A DNA stretch of 34,288 nucleotides. Origin: Neelides folsomi. Its lineage: Eukaryota > Arthropoda > Collembola > Neelipleona > Neelidae. Under the pieces are notes generated by a model. It was given only the letters and a program-made list of their open reading frames with translations, was not told where the DNA came from and did not search any database. A program made the translations under genes and the position numbers. The stretch is from positions 1 to 34,288 of the forward strand of contig JAQGBZ010000541.1 of assembly GCA_034687125.1 (NCBI GenBank). The letters run 5' to 3'. How positions within the stretch are numbered: the first letter of the stretch is position 1; every line of letters starts with the position of its first letter. Below are positions 1 through 10,904 of this stretch, piece after piece.

Positions 1-290
1 ATTATCATATTAAGAAGATCATGAGACAACTTTTTTGTCTCTTAATCCTTATTGATTTTCTCAAAAATAAAAGAGTTATTCTACTGCAAAGTTCAAAACC
101 GTTCAAAGTCACCCCACTTTACGGTAGTACTAGTATAAGAATAAGAAATATATTTATTTCAAGAAATTTTTAAATTTTACATTTTGGCCGCAATTTACCC
201 AATTATATTGGTCTTAAGTAGAATAACCTAAATTATAGTATATAACAAAATAACCTATAGATTGAAAATTAATTGAATAATAATTATAGG
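1..290. other. No gene seen; left edge
   Basis: AT-rich sequence with no supported coding region. A possible splice acceptor (TAATTATAG) ends at 290, immediately before the chemoreceptor-like exon. A small GAGACAA/TTGTCTC hairpin lies near 23-41 and is not interpreted. Confidence 0.5.
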
Positions 291-886
291 AAAGAATTAA
301 AATATATAATAAAGGAACATGACGATATTTGCTTAAATGAAGCAATTAATTTTGAGAAGGACCTCATAAATAATGCTAAAATTTTAATTAACCAATATCT
401 AATGATTCGAATTTTGGCAGACGATATTAATTTAATTACTCATTATTTATTTGCTACTTTTCTTCCAGTTTACAGTACAATTTCTATTATCAGTGCATTT
501 CATGCAATTAGAATGTCTTCAAATCTCGATGGTTTTACATATGCTGTTTTGTTTCTTGCCTTCAGTATTAAAATTTGTTTAGTGAATTTAATCTTTTACC
601 AAATGACGTCTGTTAAATCAGCATCAATTGATTTTTTAAATTTAGCAAAAATAACAAACTTAATAAAAACACAGAATACAAAATGCATTCAAAAAAATTA
701 AAAATATATAGAGTTCGTTTTGGATCTCAATATACAATTGACTGGTCAGCCTATTTGACATATATGTTACACATTCAAAATTTAATTGCAAGTCTTCTCT
801 TAGCATTTCCTGGTAAAATAAATGCTTTTGAATTAACTATATTAATTTGCATGAGACTTACTATAATCGATTCGGAAAAAATATGA
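291..886 (+). pseudogene. Chemoreceptor-like gene fragment, frameshifted
   Basis: This is an exon of a multi-pass membrane protein, probably of the gustatory receptor superfamily. Frame 1 (about 291-701) encodes a basic, helical stretch beginning near RKELKYIIKEHDD, then two hydrophobic segments (around THYLFATFLPVY and YAVLFLAFSIKICLVNLIFY). It runs out just past an A-rich run near 683-700. A second frame then takes over at about 683 (MHSKKLKIYRVRFGSQY, then a hydrophobic stretch ending ELTILICMRL). No GT donor was found that would join the two frames by an intron, so a frameshift is the simplest reading. The last codons and the stop at 884-886 lie inside the left terminal repeat of the inserted element at 874-1518, so the original 3' end is lost or displaced. 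Earlier exons would be outside the window. The family call rests on general resemblance only. It is not closely related to the four tandem receptors downstream. Confidence 0.4.
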
Positions 887-1518
887 TAATGAGTTTGAAC
901 TTTCCGCTAATAATTTCCAGAGATACGAATCAAATTTAACGGTTACTATTAATTGTAGTAATGCAAAACAATTTTATAACTTGCAATTTTTTTACCTGAT
1001 TAACCGATTTCTTCATAAGTTTTGACATTTTAATAATTATTTAATAATTATTAATTTAGCATGATTTCAGTTAAATACAGATTGATTCAGAATAATTCAG
1101 TTATATTTAATCTATTTCAGTTTATTACAATTAGTTTTAGTTTAATTAAGTGTAATAATTAAAACATGGCAGCTTTTAAGAAGATAAAAATGCATTGGTT
1201 AAAAAGTGAAGAAGAAGAGATAGTGAAAACTGTTTACAACAATTTGAAACTTGATAATTTGATGGATAATATTATAGACTCAATTATAATTAACTTTACC
1301 TCTGGCAATTCAAGCAGTGATGATTCCGATATTGAATAATTTTAAGTTACTTCATTTACTATTTCTCTATTAAGATCATTTTGAAATAAATTAAATCTCT
1401 TCTAAATCAAATAAAACATTACATATATGCCGTACCACAATTAACACTAACAATTATTTTAATTAGTAGCTCTGGAAATTATTAGCGGAAAGTTCAAACT
1501 CATTATCATATTTTTTCC
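874..1518. mobile_element. 645-bp element with 49-bp perfect terminal inverted repeats
   Basis: The terminal repeats are 874-922 and 1470-1518. They are exact reverse complements over 49 bp, starting GGAAAAAATATG and containing the core TGAGTTTGAAC-TTT-CCGCTAA. The interior is AT-rich and carries one short open frame (1166-1339). No full transposase is present, so it is a non-autonomous DNA transposon or MITE-like element. No clear target-site duplication could be assigned. The left end overlaps the terminal codons of the chemoreceptor-like fragment. The same core occurs in the foldback element at 24427-24583, so the two probably belong to one family. Confidence 0.8.
1166..1339 (+). CDS. 57-residue ORF inside the inverted-repeat element
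   Basis: The frame starts at ATG 1166 and ends with TAA at 1337-1339. The product has a basic start (MAAFKKIKMHWLK), an acidic patch (SEEEEIV) and a serine/aspartate-rich tail (SSSDDSDIE). It lies between the terminal repeats of the element. No domain was recognised. It could be the remaining N-terminus of a transposase whose catalytic part was lost, or a chance frame. It is recorded because it is the only reading frame of note in the element. Confidence 0.25.
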   Translation: MAAFKKIKMHWLKSEEEEIVKTVYNNLKLDNLMDNIIDSIIINFTSGNSSSDDSDIE

Positions 1519-1943
1519 TTTTTTATAACCATTAGAAAGTGATACAAAATTTATTATTAATTAATGATAATAATAATAGTGTGTTTATTCAGGATATTAT
1601 TAATCGTTTAAATGAATAATTAAAAGGGGTTTCATCTGCGGTTAACTTTCATCGTGCGCCGAATCGTGAAGCTGAAGCGAATAGGAGATTCGACACGTGG
1701 ATGGATTAATTACATTAGGTTATTATTTAAACCAAAGTTATTGCGAGTAAGAATATTAATAATGCGTAAGGTAAGAAGTGCCGAATAACAATGAATAATG
1801 TTGTTCAGGTGTAAGTTATTATAATCGTTATTGTTAATTAAGATACGATACTAATTCTAAGTAATACAATAGCAATAAAAATCATAATACTATGTTTTAT
1901 TATTTACAAGAAAATAATTTGACAAATAAAATAATTGATAATA
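1519..1943. other. No supported gene
   Basis: A somewhat GC-richer stretch at about 1624-1790 is open in one forward frame and briefly in another. It has no start codon, domain or splice context, so no gene is called. The reverse-strand AATAAA at 1896-1901 is a candidate poly(A) signal for the gamma-glutamyltransferase gene upstream on the minus strand. Confidence 0.4.
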
Positions 1944-2098
1944 TACCCGGTGTTGTAAGTGATAGTGTGTCGCGTGTAATAATGTGAAATCCACACTTTT
2001 ACACGCGTAAAAGTGTGGATAGCGATTTTACATACAAAATCCTCCATTTTACACTCTCACACTTCTACACGGTCACCGTTTTACTTACCACACCGGTA
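1944..2098. mobile_element. Foldback element (~155 bp) with TACC(C)GGTGT ends
   Basis: The outer repeats are imperfect reverse complements (1944-1960 against 2083-2098; CCGGTGTxGTAAGT). They are flanked on both sides by TA, as expected for insertion at a TA dinucleotide. A second, perfect hairpin lies inside: 13-bp arms at 1989-2001 and 2008-2020 around CACGCG. The element ends 18 bp beyond the stop codon of the minus-strand gamma-glutamyltransferase gene and so probably lies in its 3' untranslated region. Confidence 0.65.
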
Positions 2099-2116
2099 TT
2101 ATAATTTAATTTGCAT

Positions 2117-4312
2117 TTAAAATCCAATTGCATTCCCATCGCTCCTAGGATCACTTCCACCTGTAAGAACTTTTGATATAGAGTCTCTGCGTATGATTTG
2201 CCCAAATCCAAAATCAACACGATCCCAGCTTGTATAAATTGTTGGTTCTTTGTGCCCCATCAATTTAAGTTTCAATCTCGTTTCTTCCGTGATTCCTTCT
2301 TCCAACATAATTTTACCTTCGGCAATGCCGCCATCAATTTGAACCCTTGGAGCATCCAATGCTGTTAAGCAATAAAAATAAAGTTCATTAAAAAATTAAA
2401 ATAGACAAAATAACATCAACCTTCGACTGGTAAAACTGAAACAGCTCAAAAACTGAAAATTTGAATACAATCAATTAATTAAATACCTTCTTGAGGATTC
2501 ATCCCAAAATCCACCATGTTTGAAATGACTTGCAAATGCCCTTGTGGTTGCATATACCCTCCCATAACTCCAAATGGACAAAATAACTCATCATCTTTCA
2601 ATGCGAGCCCGGGAATAATTGTATGAAACCTGTAATGATAATTTAGATTTAAAGGAAAATAAATAATATTAATTTAAATTATAATAAGGTATTACATATA
2701 GGTATATATAATTAAAATTTTACGGTCTTTTATTTGGAGCTAAAGCATTCATATGATTTGGATCCAACGAGAAATTATCTCCTCTGTTATGAAGAGTGAA
2801 ACCGCAACCTTTGGGAATAATCCCAGTTCCAAATCCCTGATAATTAGAATTGATAAAACTGCAAGCGTTCCCTTCTCCATCAACAACACAAAAGTAAACT
2901 GTATTTGAAGCCTGTGGCGGGAATCCATGTTCCTAATTAACAAAAGTCATTTTCATTTTCATAGTGTAATGTGTAATTACAATCTTAATTTTGTTAATGA
3001 TAAATAAAATAATTACAATGTTTTCTGCAGCCGAGTCCAGATTTATGATTTTTCTTCTTTCAAAAGCATAATCTTTTGAAATGAGACCTTGAGTTGGAAC
3101 ATTTTCAAACAATGGATCAGCCACATAGAATCTAGAATCTGCGAATGCCAACCGGAGACTTTCAATTACAATATGCAAATGTTCCGGTGAATTGTGGGCC
3201 AAACTTTGAACGTCAAATCCTTCTAAAATATTCAAAGCCTCCAATGCAGTAATTCCTTGGCCACTTGGAGGAATTTCGTAAACATCCACTCCGCGATAAT
3301 TAACATGGATTGGAATGTCGTATGTATTTGAATGATTTGCCAAATCCGAAATTTCCAATTTCCCTCCTTTTTCTTTCACAACTTCTATCATTGCTTCGGC
3401 AATTCGCCCTTCATAAATTCCCTTCTTTCCATTAGCAACAAATTCTTTAAATGTTTCAGCTAAAAATGGCATTTTCATGATTTCTCCAGCAGCAGGAGCT
3501 CTCCCATTGAGAAGCATTTCGTCTCCATTATCTGAAGCAGTTTTCAGCAATTCTTCACTTCTTTTCCAATATTCAGCGCAAACAACGGAAACTGGGAAAC
3601 CTTCTTCAGCAAGTGTAATCGCAGGTTGTATGATTTCCGCGCGAGTTAGCTTCCCACTGCCAAACTTTGTAATTGTTTCTTCCCAACCCGCTGCCGCACT
3701 TTTTAAATACACGAATAAGTAATAAATTACAAAAATTATTACATTTAAAATAAAGTTAATAATTAATTATATTTTATAATTTTTTCTATATTTTACATTA
3801 TAATCCTTATACAAAATAAATATAAAGATATTTTACAGATATACAGATATTGTATATTCTGTATAAGTAAATATACCCCGGAACTGTAACAAAAAGTGCG
3901 GATCTTGAATCAGGCCGATTTTGTTCAGAAAACCCCAAATCAGTAAAAGTTTTAATTGTTAGTCCTTTTGGACATCTCCCACTTGCATTTATTCCGGAAA
4001 CAATTTTACTGCTCCCATTGTAAAATAAACAAAAGACATCCCCACCGATTCCTGTAGACGTTGGTTGAGTGACGTTTAAAGCAGCGGCTATTCCAACTGC
4101 TGCATCTGCTGCGTTGCCGCCTTTTTTTAAAATTGATAAACCAACTTCGCTTGATATTGGCTAAATGTATTTAATTAATATATGATTTCAAAGTATTGTA
4201 CTCTTAATTGTATTATTTTTGTATAATTGGTATAATTGTTTAATTTTACCTGACTTGTTGCTACCATTCCATGGGTAGCGAAGATTGGGGAACGCCGAGA
4301 AATAAATTGCAT
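2117..4312 (-). CDS. Gamma-glutamyltransferase family (glutathione hydrolase-like), 6 exons
   Basis: Exons on the minus strand are 4312-4250, 4160-3877, 3698-3017, 2932-2724, 2629-2487 and 2361-2117. All junctions are GT-AG and in phase and give 541 residues. This N-terminal-nucleophile hydrolase family self-cleaves before a threonine and hydrolyses or transfers the gamma-glutamyl group of glutathione-like substrates. The nucleophile is Thr354 ([16 protein letters not shown]). Other family signatures are [27 protein letters not shown] near the N-terminus, [16 protein letters not shown] mid-protein, [20 protein letters not shown] and the C-terminal [14 protein letters not shown]. There is no signal peptide or membrane anchor, unlike animal GGT1. 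Length and layout resemble the bacterial/fungal YwrD-type branch, so an old transfer is possible, but five introns show it is a settled nuclear gene. Start chosen: ATG 4312, the only ATG leading into the conserved N-terminus. A TATA-like stretch lies near 4405-4414. Exact substrate is unknown. Confidence 0.92.
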
Positions 4313-5100
4313 TTTAAAGCAATCTTCAATATATGAAGTTTAAAGTTAGCAAAACTCCCAAAACTCGCGTCACTAAGCAACTCAAAAGTTACCAAAAATG
4401 TGAACTATAAATACTCATCTCTTCTATATGTCACTGAAATTTAATGATTAGGTAAATTCAGAGCTCAACAAGTTCAATAGTTGACTTTGGGTGATAATTA
4501 ATTATCTCTCTGTTAAATTACCAATATATCATACATTATACATTACATACATTATATTTACTTTCAGTTGTTATAGCTTTACTTTTTAACGTTCTGCAAA
4601 GCATATGTAACTGTAGTTAGTATTATGCTCATGTACATAATTTGTAACATAATACTAAACTAATACAAAACTATATAAGGACATAATCATATGATACAGT
4701 TGTAATTGCCTAGTATAAAATATTAGTATATATACTCTGTTTATTCCAAATGTTGCAATGGAAATAAACAAACAATGAGATTAACATAATGCTTATCAAT
4801 TTACTGACTAAGAGAAAGATAGTAAGTCTTATGAATAATTATTACTCTACTATTAATATGTTCGCTTACAATTTTATGTATTACATACCATACATAAAAT
4901 TGTAAGCGTATGATGGTATACGTTATTTCATATACCATCATAATTTATGTAGAGTACCAACGGTTAGTACCAACCAATCAACCAACCTACTCTTATATAC
5001 TTTAGTGGAGATAGAGATAAGCATATGTACAGACACTTATATTATACCCCAATGATAAATGTATTCGATTACTTATATCATATATCGTTAAATTCCAATT
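4313..5100. other. Intergenic, no gene
   Basis: AT-rich sequence containing the promoter side of the gamma-glutamyltransferase gene and the double hairpin at 4863-4942. No coding region is supported. Confidence 0.5.
4863..4942. repeat. Two back-to-back perfect hairpins
   Basis: The first hairpin has 18-bp perfect arms (4863-4880 and 4891-4908, CGCTTACAATTTTATGTA and its complement) around a 10-nt loop. It is followed at once by a second with 12-bp arms (4909-4920 and 4931-4942, TATGATGGTATA) and again a 10-nt loop. This may be a foldback element remnant or a cruciform/hairpin-RNA region. Function is unknown. Confidence 0.6.
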
Positions 5101-5109
5101 AGAAGTATA

Positions 5110-5480
5110 CCCAATCGTAGCTCCAGCATTGGCCCGATGCATTTTAAGCATTGTATGCAGGCAGAATGCTGGCAAATAAAAAAGTGTCGGCTATATTTAA
5201 ACGGTCCAGTATTAGAAATATGTCAGCAAAACTGGCTTGGCGCGGCGATACATAACCAGCATTGGTCATTTGCGGGCGATTCGAGAATTTACCAATCCAA
5301 TATTGCCATCATTATTATGGCGTTGGCCCAATATAATTTTAGCGATATTTCGCCAATGATGAATATATAAATATATACCAGCATTGGGCTAACGCTGGGA
5401 AGATGTCATTTAGCCAATGAATTTATTACGCATGACGGCATTTACGATTTGAAAGTGAATTGTAGCGAAGACGCCATTTT
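5110..5480. repeat. Degenerate interspersed repeat rich in CATTGG/CCAATG
   Basis: This block is richer in GC than its surroundings and repeatedly uses CATTGG, TTGGCC, GCCAAT and CCAGCATTGG. The segment GCATTGGCCCGATGC near 5126 matches GCATTGGGCCGATGC near 6398 at all but one base. It has an open forward frame (5137-5370), but its composition is that of the repeat and no protein family is recognised. The other copy is at about 6235-6455. Confidence 0.4.
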
Positions 5481-6234
5481 AGATTTAGTCATTCAGAGCT
5501 CCACACTCTGAACCTCAATTAATTTAATATAATCTGACAATAACAAACTCGACCTTTTGCTTCCAACACACCCGAACATCGCCGAGACTTACAATTTGGG
5601 ATGTAATAATGTTTCGGCACAATGTTCGGCTAAAGATTTCTGCTCAAAGTTTGGGTGAAAATGAGCGGGTCAAAGGTAAACTCGTAAAGGGAAAATGAGA
5701 CTTTATTAACAAGAAAAATACAGGACTGACTTGGACAGTAATTTTGGAGAGACTGAAATTTATAAAAGTTTAAGACAAAAAAAACATCACTCACAATTCC
5801 ATAGCACAACATGTAGTATTTAACATTTGAAATAATACAATAATCAATATTTAAAGAAAATCATCGTAGCAAATAATATTGACGAACTCAACAAACTCAA
5901 CTTGTTCATTACTGGAGGACAACGATCATTCGTGGTAAAGCAGTTATTATATTTATTGATAAAAATTATTAATTATTTTTTTAATATTTGTATGAATACA
6001 TTTATTTATTTGATAGATAAAAGAACTTTTGAGCATTGATATAGTATTGACAGATACTAAAACTTTAAAAATTAATTTAGTATCTTTAAAATACAAATGT
6101 GTACTTTTACCAACTAATGATAATCAATCTTATTGTATTCCAATGTGCTCAAAAATCGAATAAAATCTTTTTAATTAATTATTGTTTTATGATTTTCATT
6201 ATATAATAAAAATAAATTGGAAAAATTGGAATTC
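5481..6234. other. Intergenic, no gene
   Basis: No coding region is supported. A short imperfect inverted repeat (CCGAACAT..GCCGAGAC near 5573-5590 against GTTTCGGCACAATGTTCGG near 5610-5628) looks like a small foldback remnant. Confidence 0.4.
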
Positions 6235-6455
6235 CATTGGCTTTATGTTGCCATTATCATGGATAAATACATTTTCGATGTCGGACCAGTGTAAGATCGA
6301 GGCTGGGAAAGCGTTGGATTGATGTTAAAAGCCAATGCGTTTATGATGCAGGCCCGTTGGGCAAAACCAATATCCTCCAAATGACTGCTATGCATTGGGC
6401 CGATGCCTTGCCAATGTTTGGCGACGATTGGGATATTGATTGGAAAATCGTTTAG
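6235..6455. repeat. Second CATTGG/CCAATG-rich repeat copy
   Basis: This has the same word usage as 5110-5480 (CCATTGGC, GCATTGGGCCGATGCC, GCCAATG, GATTGGG). It is open on the minus strand for part of its length but has no recognisable product. It is probably a diverged copy of the same interspersed repeat. The remainder to 6772 is the upstream region of the first gustatory receptor. Confidence 0.4.
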
Positions 6456-6772
6456 AGTAATTATTTTTTTATTATATAAAATGTTAACTTCATTATGGTA
6501 ATTCAAAGATATCAAAGAGAAGATCTTGATTGTTCATAGTATTGAAAAACTATTTCATCAAAATTAAATGTTAATATTAGCTTAAGAAAACCAATTAATA
6601 TTTATTGTTTAAAACACCGTGGGAAAAATTAGTATAAACATTGAAATGAGAATAATTTAATTAATTAATTAGAAAATATTTTGTTTTTGATTATTTTTTT
6701 AGAATATACATACTTGTATGTAGGTATATGATCTGAAAATAAAATAAAGCGTGATAAATTTTACATTTAAAT

Positions 6773-8496
6773 ATGTCAAATCAAACCCAGAATATTTCAT
6801 TCATAAAATCAAAATTTTTAGACGATGTTAACATTAAGAATAATAATATGTTCAAGTTGGAGGAAATAAAAAATTCCGAAAAAAATAAAACCATATCGAA
6901 TTCAACATTGAACGATTATTGTTTATGGAGCTTTGGAGTTTTGAGAATTTGTGGATATGTTCCATTTAAATTATTAAAAAATGAATTGATCGAATTTAAG
7001 TATTGCAATATTCCATTTTTGTTTTCATTGTTTTTGTTTGTGTATTGTAATATTATAAATTTTTTCTTTGGTAAAATTATTTTTCGAAAAATACCAGATG
7101 CAACCGAAGAACACGTGCGGCAGTTTAGGTTATCAACTATTCAATGGTTGACACATTATTTAAACTATTTATTTATAATACTCGATACATTTATTCATGG
7201 ACCACAAAATTTTGTCAATTTTTATAATAAATTTATAAAAATTATATTGAACGAAATAATCAATGACAAAAGCGAGTTTTCAAAATTGAAAAGAATTAAT
7301 AAATCATATGATATTATATTATTTATTTTCTTTGTGACGTATATAATTGGCGCTTATTTAGAAGTTTCAAGACATTATGAATTGAAATTTTATTACGCTT
7401 TTTTTCTTTTTGGTGTTATGCAACTTCTTGTTCAAATTTGCTATTCATTTGTAATTTCTCTATTTCTATACATATTTGGAATTTACTTTAAAATACTTAA
7501 ATTCCAATTGAAGAGTATTTTCAATGAAGAAAAATTGCGAGAACGGGATGTATTTATTTTAATACAAAAGTTTGAAGAAGGACATGAAATTGTTAAAGAG
7601 TTTAATGCAACTTTTGGGAGAAAAATTTGTTCTCAACTTATGATTTTTCTTTATTCAATTCTTGTTTCAGTTTATATTACTATTATATTAATTATCAGAA
7701 CTCAGTCTGAAGGAAATTATGTATCAAGTAATGATTTGGGTTATTCAATTTCAATGCTAATTTGTTATATTTTAATGCTATGGAGAATCGCTAATGAGTC
7801 TGAAAAAATATCATATGAGGTTAATTATTATCTCAGATTGTATTGTAATTTAAAATGAATTTAATATTAATATGCACCGTTTAATATTACTGTTAAATTA
7901 TATTATATCATATACCTGAAATGGATTGTAATAATTATAAATAACATTTAATTATAACAATTACATTTATTATAGTTAATTACATAAAAGTTAAAATATT
8001 TAGGCTCTAAACTTTTTGGGTGAACTAAAAACTAACAACACTGCCAGAATTAAAGATGATTGTCTTAACTTTATTGTAAGTATTCCAAAATATTTCTCAA
8101 AGTCAGTATAACATAATTATTACATAGTACCTACAACTCCTCTATAATAAATGTAATGGTGGTCAATTATATTATATAATTTTTAAATAATGAAAATACA
8201 TACGTACATTTTAACATATACAATAATTTCAAAGTAAAAATTCATAAATATGTTTAATTTAAATTTAAGGTGCAAATGTTTTTACTAAAATCAAATAGTG
8301 GTATTCCAAGAATTTCAGCTGCGGGTTTTTTCGAAGTCGATCGTCGCATTATTACATCAGTAATAATTTAATACACACTTGTTATGAATGATATTTATAT
8401 ACATAGGTACTAAAACAATATTTTATATTCTTTTAATAATTGCAGATATCATCTTTAGTTGTGACTTACTGTGTAGTACTATCACAATATGCATAA
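6773..8496 (+). CDS. Gustatory receptor (Gr-A of the tandem array)
   Basis: Exons are 6773-7819, 8004-8075, 8270-8359 and 8446-8496, giving 419 residues. All three introns are phase 0 with GT-AG ends. A large first exon followed by three tiny phase-0 exons is the ancestral pattern of arthropod gustatory receptors. The last exon encodes SSLVVTYCVVLSQYA, which carries the family's TYhhhhhQF/Y signature in the last membrane helix. Hydrophobic segments lie at roughly residues 79-105, 125-143, 179-198, 207-240 (long, possibly two helices), 287-308 and 332-347, plus the final helix, consistent with seven passes. The product should be a ligand-gated cation channel subunit in chemosensory dendrites, with unknown ligand. 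The closest relative in the array is Gr-C (shared SEKISYEV at the exon 1 end). AATAAA signals occur at 8495-8500 and 8615-8620. Confidence 0.9.
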
Positions 8497-9360
8497 TAAA
8501 CTCTTTCATTTTCCAATCTGCATTTGAATTCAATTCTCCCTTTAAAATATTTATCTTCATCCATTCCTAACTTTAAGTATCCCATGACACCTTTCAATGT
8601 TTAACCTTTCATTCAATAAATGGTAAAACTTATACCCCTGCCACACCACTTGTACAGTTTTAAAAATAAGTTGTAGTAACGCTTTCAGTCTTTTCCATAA
8701 CTAAACTACATAATTAAGTTTACATATCAAATTTATCATTTTCCCTAATATCCTAATTAAATATGTTTAGAACTATAGATGTTAAAGCACGACATGGTTA
8801 AAGGCACATAATTATAAATGCTTATTGTATTCGTGTATCTTATATAGTTATTAACATTATATATATAAATATATTCTAAGGTACGCAAATACATGATAAA
8901 CTATGATACATTTAATAATGAAATTATATACCTTTTAAACAGGTTGTTTATTGGGTTTAAATTCTTTAAATTAGAATATTAAATTAAATTTAAATTGATA
9001 ATTATTTCTTGTCAATAAAAATTTCATTTGGAATTATCAACATTTCTAATAAATTGAGTATGCAAATATTTAATAAATTAAATTTAATATTAATATTGAT
9101 ATTGTGTGGTTCATGAAAAATACTTTATTTTTATCATTTAATAAATCATTTGACAAATTAAGCTAAAACTTAAAAGCTTAATAATCAAATTATAAGTTAT
9201 AGTAATACAAACATCAATATAATCAAGCCAATGGCTTTTATTTACAAAGAATGATAAAACTATAAATCATACAATAAAATGTTTAAAAAAGCTGCCATTT
9301 ATAAACTTTTGGATCACTTACAAATATAGGAAATTATTTATTCTAAATTATTTAACAAAC
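8497..9360. other. Intergenic between Gr-A and Gr-B
   Basis: No gene is seen. The stretch at about 9080-9180 resembles 13095-13190 upstream of Gr-D (shared TTTTTATCA..TTA..AAATCATT.GACAAAT), marking a duplicated 5' region. Confidence 0.5.
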
Positions 9361-10904
9361 ATGTCAAATAATATAACATATATTATTAGTCGATTTAAGT
9401 CATTTGAGAATGAAGCTAGTTTTAAAAGTGAAAGTAATTATAAATCCAAGTATAATTTAAATGAATTTTGTTTTTGGAGCTTAAGAGCTTTGAGAATTTG
9501 TGGATATATTCCATTCAAAGTACTGAAAAATGGTCTTATTGAATATAATTGTTTTAATATTCAATTTGGGTTTTGTATATTATCGTTCCTGTATAGTAAC
9601 TACATAAATTACATATTTACAAAGCTCGCATTCAAACCGTTATTTGACAATTCAATAACAGTAGTTCATATAAGTCAATTAAGAATAGCAGCAATACCCT
9701 GGTTGACTCATTACTTAAATTATTCATTCTTAATTTTAGATACATTAATTCATGGGCCACAAAATTATGTTAATTTCTACAACAAATTTGTAAAGCAAAT
9801 CTTGAATGGAGTGAATTATGAAAAAAGCGAATTGTCAAAATTGAAAAGAATAAGCAAAACATATGATTTATTTCTTTTCATTTTATTTTGGATATATTTT
9901 ATAGGCGTTAGTTCAGAATCTATGAGAGGCAAGTTTGATTTTAGATTACCGTTTTTTCAATATGGGATTTTTCAACTTTTTGTTCAAATTTGTCAAGGAT
10001 TCTTAATTTCATTAATTTTATACATATTTGCAAATTACTTTAAAAAACTAAAAATTCAATTGAAATGTCTTTTTAAAGAAGAAACATTAAGAGAAGGAGA
10101 AATTATTATTTTAATAAAAAAGTTTGAAGAATGTCATGAAATAGTCAAAGAGTTTAATGAAACCTTTGGGCGAAAAATTTGTTCTCACCTGATGGTTTTT
10201 CTTAATTCAATTCTTTGTACTGTTTATGTAATCGTTGAGTTAACTTTTGGATCAGAAGAATCTAGGCAATATTTATCATATGGGGATTTAGGTCATTCGA
10301 TTCCAATATTAACTTGTGTTATTTTATTGCTATGGAGAATTGCTAATGAGTCGGATAACATTTTACATGAGGTCAATTTAATTTGAAAATACCATACCTA
10401 ATATATATTTATGAATAATAAAATATTATTATTATTGTTGTTACATTAAATAACTTTATTTAGGCTTTAGATTTTTTGGCTGAATTTAAAATTAAAAATA
10501 CGGTCAGAATTAAAGAAGTTTATCTGAAGACTATAGTAAGTGCAACGTTACAGTGTACATATCATATAAAATTATTTATAATATTCTGCTAAGTATATTT
10601 ATAATTTAAAAATGTGGTTTAAATTTCAAAGTAGAAATTTACAATTTTAGGTTAAAATGTTCATTTCAAAATCAGCTTGTTCCATGCCAAGAATATCAGC
10701 TTCGGGTTTTTTTGATGTTGATCGTACAATAATTACATCGGTAAAAAATTATAAAATCTTTAAATTGTGAAATGTGATATTTCCTTTCTTTAACACATGC
10801 TTGTTAATAGTTTATATGAACGCGCGACATATTTATTACTCTTTTTAATTTAGATTGCATCATTAGTTGTGACTTACGGCGTTGTAATATCCCAATACGG
10901 ATGA
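9361..10904 (+). CDS. Gustatory receptor (Gr-B of the tandem array)
   Basis: Exons are 9361-10371, 10464-10535, 10651-10740 and 10854-10904, giving 407 residues, with three phase-0 GT-AG introns. The last exon reads IASLVVTYGVVISQYG and keeps the TYhhhhhQF/Y signature. Exon 3 encodes the array-conserved ISASGFFDVDRTIITS. It pairs with Gr-D: both share ICGYIPFK, FANYFKKLKIQLKCLFK and EECHEIVKEFNETFGRKIC. A 66-nt stretch is identical between them (10014-10079 and 14108-14173). The N-terminus is shorter than in its neighbours, and ATG 9361 is the only plausible start. A seven-pass chemoreceptor with unknown ligand is expected. Candidate poly(A) signal: AATAAA at 10944-10949. Confidence 0.9.

Noticed and set aside
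1624..1790. Open, basic forward frame in a GC-richer stretch
   Set aside because: No start, no domain, no splice signals; two frames are open over part of it.
2749..2943. Minus-strand 64-codon frame
   Set aside because: It lies in the wrong frame over the gamma-glutamyltransferase exon at 2724-2932. The correct frame gives the nucleophile motif.
3477..3722. Plus-strand frame within the gamma-glutamyltransferase gene
   Set aside because: Antisense of a strongly conserved exon.
5137..5370. 77-codon forward open frame
   Set aside because: It coincides with the CATTGG-rich repeat, has no recognisable domain or splice context and repeats its composition.
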